DNA from: CALGLS01 sp047626155
Lineage (GTDB): Bacteria > Bacteroidota > Bacteroidia > Chitinophagales > Saprospiraceae
Assembly (NCBI GenBank): GCA_047626155.1
Contig: JBLHRR010000131.1
Coordinates: forward strand, 1-16,642
Reading direction: 5' to 3'
DNA: 16,642 nucleotides
The position numbers and the translations under genes were made by a program. This document shows, piece by piece, positions 7,700 to 14,023 of this stretch. Under the pieces are notes generated by a model that worked only from the letters and a program-made list of their open reading frames with translations, made no database searches and was not told the DNA's origin. The stretch's first letter is position 1. Every line of letters starts with the position of its first letter.

Positions 7700-10195
7700 A
7701 TGACACATACTTATAAAATAGCTGGAATGACCTGTAATGGTTGCCGTACTCACGTTCAAAAGACATTGAGTGAAGTAGAAGGCGTGTCCCATGTTGAAGT
7801 CGATTTACAAAAAAAGTCAGCGACTATAGAAATGAACGAACATATTCCAATAGCGAGCTTCAAAGCTGCTTTGGAAAAAGACGGTGGGCAGTACGCGATT
7901 GGATTAGCGAATGAGGAAATGGAGGGAAAGCCGGTACAAAAAATGCAGTCCCTTAAAGCCAGTAAAGACGGCGGCAAATATTACTGCCCAATGCATTGCG
8001 AAGGAAATAGAATGTATGACAAGCCAGGTGATTGTCCGGTCTGTGGAATGGACCTAGTACAGGAAGCTAAGACCGTATTGCAAAGTACCGAATATACCTG
8101 CCCAATGCACGCGGAAATTAGGACTAATGCTCCTGGAAGTTGCCCCAAATGTGGGATGGATCTAGTGGCCGTAACACCTGTCAATGAAGAAGATCAGACC
8201 TATCAAAAGCTTTTGAAGAAATTTAAAATAGCAGCATTGTTTACCATCCCTATTTTTGTTTTAGCAATGGGGGAGATGATTCCAGGAAACCCAATTAATG
8301 AATATCTAAATGTGAAACTTAGAAACTGGCTACAGCTTTTTCTAAGCTTGCCGGTTGTGTTTTATGCTTGTTGGATGTTTTTTAAAAGAGCTTGGACTTC
8401 TTTTAAAACGATGAATTTGAATATGTTTAGTTTAATTGGTTTGGGGGCGGGAGCCGCTTTCATTTTTAGCATTGTTTCATTATTGTTTCCTGCTGTCTTT
8501 CCTGATGAGTTCAAAAGTGTAGATGGTAGTGTCTTTGTTTATTTTGAAGCAGTAACGGTTATTCTAACATTAGTACTACTTGGACAGCTGCTGGAGGCAA
8601 GAGCACACAGTCAGACCAGCGGAGCCATTAAAGAACTTATCAAATTATCGCCTACTGAGGCAACATTGGTTACAGGGAAGGAAGAACGAGTAATTTCAAT
8701 CCACGATATAAAAGTAGGCAACTTGCTGCGGGTGAAGCCAGGCGATAAAATCCCAGTAGATGGTATTATTCAAGAAGGGAATAGCAGCATCAACGAATCT
8801 ATGATTACGGGCGAACCGATTCCCGTTGATAAAAAAGTCAATGATAAAGTAAGCTCAGGAACCATAAACGGAAATCGTTCTTTTGTCATGCGTGCAGAAA
8901 AAGTGGGAGACGAAACACTCTTGGCTCAAATCATTAAAATGGTCAATGAGGCCAGCCGCTCTAGGGCTCCAATTCAAAAAATGGCAGATAAGGTTTCTAA
9001 ATATTTTGTACCTATTGTAATAAGTGTTTCCATTTTAACTTTTATACTCTGGGTCGTTTTTGGTCCTGAACCTGCTTATGTTTTTGCTTTTGTAAATGCC
9101 CTGGCGGTACTGATTATTGCTTGCCCTTGTGCTTTGGGTTTAGCTACGCCCATGTCTGTCATGGTAGGCGTAGGAAAAGGCGCGCAAAATGGGGTGTTGA
9201 TTAAAAATGCAGAAGCCCTAGAAAAAATGGATAAAATAGATGTACTAATTACCGATAAAACAGGAACCATTACCGAGGGAAAACCATCCTTAGAAAAAAT
9301 CCATTCTTTTCTAAACTTCGATATAGACAAATTGTTACAACTTACAGCTTCCCTTAACGCACAAAGTGAACATCCTCTAGCAGAGGCAATCGTCAGCGCA
9401 GCAAAAAACAAGAATATTGAAATGCTGACCATTGATGATTTCGAATCGGTATCTGGTAAAGGTGTAATTGGAAGGATCGAGAAACAGTCCGTTGCCATAG
9501 GAAATGATAAATTGATGGAACAAGAAAAAGTCTCCATTTCTGAAGCGCAACTAAAAGAAGTGACCGATCAACAGCAAAAAGGTAAAACCGTTTCCTACTT
9601 CGCTATAGATGGAAAAGTAGCCGGATTTTTAGTGATAACGGACGCCATTAAAAAAACAAGTAAAGCGGCCATTCAAGAATTAATAAAAGACGGTGTTCAA
9701 GTCTATATGCTTACAGGCGACAATCATAATACCGCTCAGGCAGTGGCCAAAGAGTTGAACCTCGAACACTTTAAAGCAGAATGCCTGCCGCAAGATAAAT
9801 TGGCGGAAATTAAAAGGTTACAAGCGGAAGGCAAGGTAGTCGCAATGGCTGGTGATGGCATCAATGATGCTCCTGCTTTAGCACAGGCGGATATCGGTAT
9901 CGCAATGGGAACAGGCACGGATGTCGCCATTGAAAGTGCTAAAATTACCTTGCTGAAAGGAGATTTGCAAGGCATCGTTAAAGCTAAAACCCTAAGTCAT
10001 AAAGTCATGCGAAATATCAAGCAAAATCTGTTTTTTGCATTTGCTTATAATGTAATAGGCATTCCTATAGCTGCCGGTTTATTATACCCATTTTTTGGAT
10101 TGTTATTATCGCCTATGATCGCAGCAGCAGCAATGAGTTTTAGCTCGGTTTCAGTGATTGCTAATTCATTGCGGTTAAGAACCATGCAGCTTTAA
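7700..10195 (+). CDS. copA: Cu+-exporting P1B-type ATPase with HMA plus two HMBDs
   Basis: This 831-residue inner-membrane pump uses ATP to export Cu+ from the cytosol. The N-terminus carries an HMA domain with GMTCNGC (Cys12, Cys15), then two heavy-metal-binding domains: CPMHCEG...CPVCGMDLV (96-120) and CPMHAEI...CPKCGMDLV (134-156). The core has all hallmark motifs: TGE (370-372), the transmembrane CPC (475-477) with ALGLATP, the phosphorylated DKTGT (Asp519), HP (558-559) in the nucleotide-binding domain and GDGINDAP (718-725). The last two helices contain YN and MSFSS, the P1B-1 (Cu+/Ag+) signature. The HMA-then-HMBD order is common in Bacteroidota. A weak purine-rich stretch (aaaagagaaaaatg) precedes the ATG. 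The gene ends 81 bases before the HMBD lipoprotein gene, with no convincing terminator between them. Confidence 0.96.
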   Translation: MTHTYKIAGMTCNGCRTHVQKTLSEVEGVSHVEVDLQKKSATIEMNEHIPIASFKAALEKDGGQYAIGLANEEMEGKPVQKMQSLKASKDGGKYYCPMHCEGNRMYDKPGDCPVCGMDLVQEAKTVLQSTEYTCPMHAEIRTNAPGSCPKCGMDLVAVTPVNEEDQTYQKLLKKFKIAALFTIPIFVLAMGEMIPGNPINEYLNVKLRNWLQLFLSLPVVFYACWMFFKRAWTSFKTMNLNMFSLIGLGAGAAFIFSIVSLLFPAVFPDEFKSVDGSVFVYFEAVTVILTLVLLGQLLEARAHSQTSGAIKELIKLSPTEATLVTGKEERVISIHDIKVGNLLRVKPGDKIPVDGIIQEGNSSINESMITGEPIPVDKKVNDKVSSGTINGNRSFVMRAEKVGDETLLAQIIKMVNEASRSRAPIQKMADKVSKYFVPIVISVSILTFILWVVFGPEPAYVFAFVNALAVLIIACPCALGLATPMSVMVGVGKGAQNGVLIKNAEALEKMDKIDVLITDKTGTITEGKPSLEKIHSFLNFDIDKLLQLTASLNAQSEHPLAEAIVSAAKNKNIEMLTIDDFESVSGKGVIGRIEKQSVAIGNDKLMEQEKVSISEAQLKEVTDQQQKGKTVSYFAIDGKVAGFLVITDAIKKTSKAAIQELIKDGVQVYMLTGDNHNTAQAVAKELNLEHFKAECLPQDKLAEIKRLQAEGKVVAMAGDGINDAPALAQADIGIAMGTGTDVAIESAKITLLKGDLQGIVKAKTLSHKVMRNIKQNLFFAFAYNVIGIPIAAGLLYPFFGLLLSPMIAAAAMSFSSVSVIANSLRLRTMQL

Positions 10196-10276
10196 TTAAC
10201 AGAATAATTACAATTGAACAGACTCAAGGATAATTGCTTTTAATTAAATCATTTTTTTAACTAAAAAAATACTACA

Positions 10277-10516
10277 ATGAAGTACATCAAAATCATTTTT
10301 TTATTTGTAGCGCTTTCCGCTGCTGGTCTTGCCATCTCATCCTGTAATGGTAGTAGCTCGTCCAGTACCGAAAAACAAGGCAAAGAATACACCGCTGCTT
10401 ATATCTGTCCAATGCACTGCGAAGGAAGCGGTAGTGAAGAAGTAGGAACATGTCCTGTTTGCAAAATGGATTACGTTAAAAACGAAGACCATAAAGGAGA
10501 TGGTCACAATTATTAA
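10277..10516 (+). CDS. small HMBD lipoprotein (periplasmic copper-binding)
   Basis: This 79-residue protein has a signal peptide with lipobox AISSC (acylated Cys23), a Ser-rich linker (26-30) and one heavy-metal-binding domain: CPMHCEG at 44-50 and CPVCKMDYV at 59-67. The tail is His/Asp/Lys-rich (DHKGDGHNY). Metal ligands are likely Cys44, His47, Cys48, Cys59 and Cys62, by analogy to the HMBD fold. The CPMHCEG variant, with its extra Cys, is shared with the first HMBD of the neighbouring P-type ATPase, which suggests duplication within the locus. Expected location is a membrane-anchored periplasmic protein that could take copper from the ATPase and pass it to the CusB adaptor; that role is inferred. 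The next gene begins 34 bases downstream. Confidence 0.88.
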   Translation: MKYIKIIFLFVALSAAGLAISSCNGSSSSSTEKQGKEYTAAYICPMHCEGSGSEEVGTCPVCKMDYVKNEDHKGDGHNY

Positions 10517-10550
10517 TATTTTTATTATTCACATCAAAAAATTTTTCGAC

Positions 10551-11516
10551 ATGAAAAAATTAGTACTAATCTTAACCGCAGTTGTACTGTTATGTATGAG
10601 CACTTTTGCTCAAAACAACGTTCAACTCAACATTAACCATAAATTAGGGAATGCCAACTTTGCGATGGAAAGCCCCGCAAAGAACAACCTCGACAATGAC
10701 TTTGAAGTCACCCGTTTACAGTATTATATTTCTGAAATCACGATTGTCCATGATGGAGGAACCGAAACCGCTATTGAAGACTTATGGATTTTGGCAGATG
10801 TGTCCGAAGCTACTCAAGTTGACTTAGGCGATCATGACATCACTGCCGTGGAAATGGTGAAGCTCCACATCGGAGTGGATTCAGACTACAATCATTTAGA
10901 CCCTGCCAGTTACGCGTCGCAACATCCACTGGCACCCAAGTTTCCTTCGATGCACTGGGGCTGGGCTCCAGGTTACCGATTCGTAGCTTTTGAAGGAAGT
11001 GGAGGAAGTGGGTTTGATCAGGATTTTCAATTACACGGATTGGGAGATGTAAACTATTTTACAACTGAAATTCCACTAGAAGCAGCAGCGGATAACAATG
11101 AAGTTATCATCAATATTGATGCGGATTATACCCGTGCCTTGGAAGATATAGACGTCAATACAGGCACAATCGTTCACGGTGACTATGGAGACGCAAAGAA
11201 GTGTTTGGAGAACTTTAGAGACTACGTCTTTGCCGCCGCCGGTCTTGCTTCTGCAACTATTGATTTTAGTGAAGTTGGTAAGTTTGAGGTTTTTCCAAAT
11301 CCAACGGACGGAAATGCAGTTATAATGTTAGAGACAAGTCAAGATTTAAATTACCAAGTAGCTGTAACTGATATTTTAGGAAAGCAGGTTATGTTTTTTG
11401 ATAACATTAACAGTAATACTACAATTGATTTGACTCTTGAAGAGTCGGGTTTTTATTTTGTTAATCTAATTAAAGAAGGGCAGCCTGTTATTACGAAAAA
11501 GTTGATTTCAAAATAG
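10551..11516 (+). CDS. MbnP-like copper-binding protein with T9SS C-terminal sorting domain
   Basis: This protein has 321 residues from the ATG at 10551. A longer frame from 10500 overlaps the previous gene and hides the signal peptide, so it is rejected. Residues 1-21 are a classic signal peptide ending FAQ. The MbnP-family core covers about 23-240, with RLQYYISEI (55-63), DLWILAD (78-84), HPL (125-127) and the diagnostic MHWGWAPGYRFVAFEG (134-149). Candidate copper ligands are His125, Met134, His135 and His162; the Trp residues are 79, 136 and 138. In methanotroph MbnP and related CorA/MopE proteins, copper is bound with help of a Trp oxidised to kynurenine. Residues 244-321 form a type A T9SS sorting domain (FEVFPNPTDG to KKLISK), so the mature protein should cross the outer membrane. 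It is followed by two diheme peroxidase-family genes, the expected MbnH-like partners. Confidence 0.85.
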   Translation: MKKLVLILTAVVLLCMSTFAQNNVQLNINHKLGNANFAMESPAKNNLDNDFEVTRLQYYISEITIVHDGGTETAIEDLWILADVSEATQVDLGDHDITAVEMVKLHIGVDSDYNHLDPASYASQHPLAPKFPSMHWGWAPGYRFVAFEGSGGSGFDQDFQLHGLGDVNYFTTEIPLEAAADNNEVIINIDADYTRALEDIDVNTGTIVHGDYGDAKKCLENFRDYVFAAAGLASATIDFSEVGKFEVFPNPTDGNAVIMLETSQDLNYQVAVTDILGKQVMFFDNINSNTTIDLTLEESGFYFVNLIKEGQPVITKKLISK

Positions 11517-11544
11517 ATAACAACAAAAAATTAACTTGTTATCT
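11515..11544 (+). terminator. 9-bp inverted repeat directly after the MbnP-like gene
   Basis: AGATAACAA at 11515-11523 pairs perfectly with TTGTTATCT at 11536-11544 around a 12-base loop. The left arm starts inside the TAG stop codon. The stem is AT-rich and has no T-tract after it, so it would be a weak intrinsic terminator or an mRNA-end stabiliser. A second small stem (CTAAG/CTTAG, 11564-11577) follows. Confidence 0.4.
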
Positions 11545-11596
11545 TGCAAACATTTAGTTAAAGCTAAGCGATCTTAGAGAGAGCGTTTTATCAAAA

Positions 11597-11631
11597 TTTT
11601 TGAGCGTAAAAGGATAACAAATTATTTTTTG
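11597..11631 (+). promoter_or_regulatory. candidate promoter of the first diheme peroxidase gene, overlapping the 19-bp repeat
   Basis: TTTTTG at 11597-11602 is followed, after 20 bases, by TATTTTTTG at 11623-11631, which differs from the Bacteroidota -7 box TAnnTTTG by one extra T. The spacing fits the phylum's promoters, but the leader before the ATG at 11647 would be short. A direct repeat GAGCGT (11581-11586 and 11602-11607, 21 bp apart, two helical turns) flanks the putative -33 element and could be a regulator site. Confidence 0.35.
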
Positions 11632-11637
11632 TGTAAT
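11619..11637 (+). repeat. 19-bp exact repeat, copy 2 (leader of the first diheme peroxidase gene)
   Basis: This is identical over 19 bases to 85-103 and ends 9 bases before the ATG at 11647. The bases flanking the two copies differ. It overlaps the candidate -7 box here. Shared leaders in front of two genes of one metal locus could mean a shared regulator. Confidence 0.5.
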
Positions 11638-11646
11638 GATATATTT

Positions 11647-12660
11647 ATGAAGTGGTTCTATTTTCTAGTATTGATTTTATTGGTTGTTTCTTGTCGAAAA
11701 GACGGAGAAGTAGAGCCACTTCATTTACCTGCTTTGATGGAAATTCCTAAAGGCTTTCCAGATATAGATTTTCCGGAAGGAAATGAATTTACAAAAGCTC
11801 GATGGGACTTAGGAAAACGATTGTTTTTTGATGTTGCACTTTCTGTGGATAGCTCTATTAGTTGTGCCACTTGCCATCAATCAGATTTAGCTTTTAGCGA
11901 TGATGTCGCTTTTAGTTTAGGAGTGGCCGAAGAGATCGGTACCCGCAATTCTCCTTCCTTAGCGAATGTAGCTTATCAGCCTTACCTCACTCGGGAAGGT
12001 GGTGTCCCGACTTTAGAAATGCAAGTCCTAGTTCCTATACAGGAACACAATGAGTTTAATTTCAATATTGTACTCATTGCGGATAGATTAAAAAACGATT
12101 CGAGCTATATCAAAATGGCGCAAGAAGCTTATGACCGGGAGGTAGATGCTTTTGTCATCACTCGCGCCATCGCTTGTTTTGAAAGAAGTTTGCTAAGTGG
12201 TTACAGTCCTTACGATCAGTATCAAAATTATGATAAACTGTCCGCGCTTTCTGATGCCGCTATTCGTGGAATGAATCTCTTTTTTAGTGAAAAAACGAAT
12301 TGCTCAAAATGTCATAGTGATTTCAATTTCACCAACTATGCTTTTGAAAATAATGGGCTGTATGAAACGTATCCAGACGAGGGTAGATTTAGATTAACAG
12401 GTGAGGAATCTGACCGCGCTTTATTCAAAGTACCAAGTTTGAGAAACATCGAACTGACCGCTCCTTATATGCACGATGGTTCTTTGCAAACCTTGGAAGA
12501 GGTCATCGAACACTATCAGTCTGGAGGTAAAAACCATCCGCATAAAAATGAATTTATTCAACCATTGACCTTGTCCGAAAAGGAAAAGGACGACCTTATT
12601 CAATTTTTAAAATCATTGACTGATGAAAGCTTTATCAGCAATCCATTATTTACGGAATAA
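11647..12660 (+). CDS. diheme cytochrome c peroxidase / MauG / MbnH-family lipoprotein 1
   Basis: This protein has 337 residues from the ATG at 11647; a TTG 18 bases upstream would add only residues ahead of the signal. A lipobox VVSC (Cys16) predicts a membrane-anchored periplasmic lipoprotein. Two c-type haem sites are present: CATCH (73-77) and CSKCH (219-223). The C-terminal APYMHDG (272-278), with Met275/His276, is conserved in the diheme peroxidase superfamily. Where peroxidases normally have a WDGR motif, this protein has YLTREGG (113-119), followed by LEMQVLVPIQEHNE. That points to the MauG/MbnH-like side of the superfamily rather than a classical H2O2 detoxifier, although the assignment is by eye. 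Next to an MbnP-like gene, the natural hypothesis is that it oxidises a tryptophan of that protein, as MbnH does. Haem attachment needs a cytochrome c maturation system not present in the window. Confidence 0.88.
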   Translation: MKWFYFLVLILLVVSCRKDGEVEPLHLPALMEIPKGFPDIDFPEGNEFTKARWDLGKRLFFDVALSVDSSISCATCHQSDLAFSDDVAFSLGVAEEIGTRNSPSLANVAYQPYLTREGGVPTLEMQVLVPIQEHNEFNFNIVLIADRLKNDSSYIKMAQEAYDREVDAFVITRAIACFERSLLSGYSPYDQYQNYDKLSALSDAAIRGMNLFFSEKTNCSKCHSDFNFTNYAFENNGLYETYPDEGRFRLTGEESDRALFKVPSLRNIELTAPYMHDGSLQTLEEVIEHYQSGGKNHPHKNEFIQPLTLSEKEKDDLIQFLKSLTDESFISNPLFTE

Positions 12661-12732
12661 TGTAAAATTTAAATATTCTTGTTAAACTACTGTAGACTTT
12701 TAAACGCAAGCTTCTGTTTAGCCAATATGTAG

Positions 12733-12757
12733 CTCCCTTTTAGGGGCAGGGGTTCCG
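12733..12757 (+). repeat. GC-rich intergenic REP-like motif, copy 1
   Basis: ctcccttttaggggcagggg followed by ttccg stands out from the AT-rich 134-base gap between the two diheme genes. CCCTTTTAGGG can form a short hairpin. From memory, motifs of the form CCCCTTTAGGGG(N)2GGGG recur between genes in Bacteroidota genomes. A degenerate relative lies at 13912-13935. The rest of this gap holds AT-rich DNA with no clear promoter. Confidence 0.4.
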
Positions 12758-12794
12758 AACTCAGAAAGTGTATTTAACTTAAAATTTAACAACC

Positions 12795-13886
12795 ATGTCT
12801 AAAATAAAATTCACAGCTGTTCTTTTTGTCAGTCTATTGTTAGCAGTGGCTTGTGGCAAAGATGAAGAACAAACAAAAGATCCAGTAGTCATAGACGAGA
12901 CTCCATTTACATTGGAATACGGTGCGCTACCAACTCCTGATCTTCCTGCCGATAATCCGCTAACAGAGCAAGGCGTTCAATTAGGCAGAATGCTGTTTTA
13001 CGAACCAATGCTTTCAAAAGACGGAACTCAAGCTTGCGCCAGTTGTCACCGTCAACCTGATGGCTTTTCCGATTCCACTCGTTTTTCTATCGGAGTTGAA
13101 ATGCTTCCTGGTAAACGTCAAGCGATGCCTGTGTTCAATATGGCTTGGCATAGCAATCAATTCTTTTGGGATGGTCGATCAAATTTATTGCGGGACCAAT
13201 CTTTAAAACCAATTCAAGATCCATTGGAAATGAATGAGACTTTAGAAAATGTCATTGCAAAATTGACTGACAGCGAAACGTATCAGGATCAATTTACCAG
13301 GGCTTTCGGTTCGGCAGAAGTGACGGATGAAAAAATGTCATTAGCCATGGAGCAGTTCATGTTGAGCATCGTTTCGTACGATTCAAAATATGATAAGTAT
13401 CTGGCTGGTGAAGTTCAATTAAGCGAAAGCGAAGAACGTGGACGTCTCCTTTTTGAAACGGAATACAATCCATTTTTTCCAGATCTATCGGGAGCAGATT
13501 GCGCGCATTGTCATGGTGGTGCAAACTTCGAGAATGACTTATACATGAATAACGGATTGGATACGGATGCAACGATGACGGACATTGGGAGAGAAGCAGT
13601 TACTCAAGATCCAAATGACAAAGGGAAGTTCAAAGTACCGACTTTGAGAAATGTAGCCCTCACCGCTCCATATATGCACGATGGCAGATTTCAAACTTTG
13701 GAGCAAGTCATTGACCATTATAATGAAGGCATTCAGGAATCGACGACTGCTGATCCTACTGTTTTGAATACAAAAGATACTGGTTTATTTTTAACCCCAC
13801 AGGACAAGGAAGATTTGATTAATTACTTGAAGACGTTGACGGATGATACCTTTGTGAATGAAGCATCTTATAAGACGCCATTTTAA
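12795..13886 (+). CDS. diheme cytochrome c peroxidase-family lipoprotein 2
   Basis: This 363-residue protein is a paralogue of the preceding gene product. A lipobox AVAC (Cys20) is followed by an acidic linker (GKDEEQ). The haem sites are CASCH (81-85) and CAHCH (236-240). It keeps the typical bacterial cytochrome c peroxidase stretch FFWDGR (123-128) and DPLEM (142-146), and the C-terminal APYMHDGRFQTLEQVIDHYN (291-310). It therefore looks like a more orthodox diheme peroxidase (H2O2 reduction in the periplasm with electrons from small donors) than its neighbour. A role as an alternative MbnP-modifying enzyme cannot be excluded from sequence. The two share gene order and overall plan but have clearly diverged. 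Start at 12795 follows the AT-rich taacaacc leader usual here. A strong hairpin lies beyond its stop codon. Confidence 0.9.
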   Translation: MSKIKFTAVLFVSLLLAVACGKDEEQTKDPVVIDETPFTLEYGALPTPDLPADNPLTEQGVQLGRMLFYEPMLSKDGTQACASCHRQPDGFSDSTRFSIGVEMLPGKRQAMPVFNMAWHSNQFFWDGRSNLLRDQSLKPIQDPLEMNETLENVIAKLTDSETYQDQFTRAFGSAEVTDEKMSLAMEQFMLSIVSYDSKYDKYLAGEVQLSESEERGRLLFETEYNPFFPDLSGADCAHCHGGANFENDLYMNNGLDTDATMTDIGREAVTQDPNDKGKFKVPTLRNVALTAPYMHDGRFQTLEQVIDHYNEGIQESTTADPTVLNTKDTGLFLTPQDKEDLINYLKTLTDDTFVNEASYKTPF

Positions 13887-13911
13887 TAACAATAAAAATA
13901 CGGAGTCCTTT

Positions 13912-13935
13912 TCCTCCTTGAGGGTAGGGCTGATC
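13912..13935 (+). repeat. GC-rich intergenic REP-like motif, copy 2 (degenerate)
   Basis: tcctccttgagggtagggct and following bases resemble the motif at 12733-12757 (CTCCnTTnAGGGnnAGGG pattern) and sit at the same place relative to the downstream gene, between a stop codon and the next leader. The match is imperfect. Confidence 0.3.
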
Positions 13936-13987
13936 AAAATTCAAAACCCAATACGTGGGATTCATGTTAGAAGGTTTTGATTTTGAT
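13933..13987 (+). terminator. 15-bp stem hairpin after the second peroxidase gene
   Basis: ATCAAAATTCAAAACC (13933-13948) pairs with GGTTTTGATTTTGAT (13973-13987) over 15 base pairs with one bulged T (13940); the 24-base loop holds a smaller CCCA/TGGG pairing. A T-rich stretch follows (TTTTAATTTTGATTTTTT within 13993-14010). It could terminate the upstream transcript. Its 3' arm also overlaps the -33 area of the candidate promoter for the next gene. Confidence 0.5.
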
Positions 13988-14003
13988 TGACATTTTAATT
14001 TTG
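13976..14003 (+). promoter_or_regulatory. candidate Bacteroidota promoter for the beta-propeller gene
   Basis: TAATTTTG at 13996-14003 is a perfect TAnnTTTG -7 box. TTTG at 13976-13979 lies 16 bases upstream, just short of the usual 17-23 spacing for the -33 element. Predicted transcription would begin near 14010, leaving a leader of about 14 bases before the ATG at 14024. TTTTGATT is iterated three times across the region. Confidence 0.45.
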
Positions 14004-14023
14004 ATTTTTTAAAAATAAATATC

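Noticed and set aside
9076..9537. 153-codon open frame on the minus strand inside the P-type ATPase gene
   Set aside because: It lies entirely opposite conserved ATPase motifs (DKTGT, HP); its translation has no family resemblance, so it is a shadow of the coding strand.
10500..10550. Upstream ATG extending the MbnP-like gene by 17 codons
   Set aside because: It would overlap the preceding lipoprotein gene and place 17 residues ahead of a textbook signal peptide beginning at 10551.
11613..11623. ggataacaaat resembles part of a lac operator, and GATAACAA recurs nearby
   Set aside because: No symmetric operator is present, the match is short and AT-rich, and the other copy is explained by the hairpin at 11515-11544.
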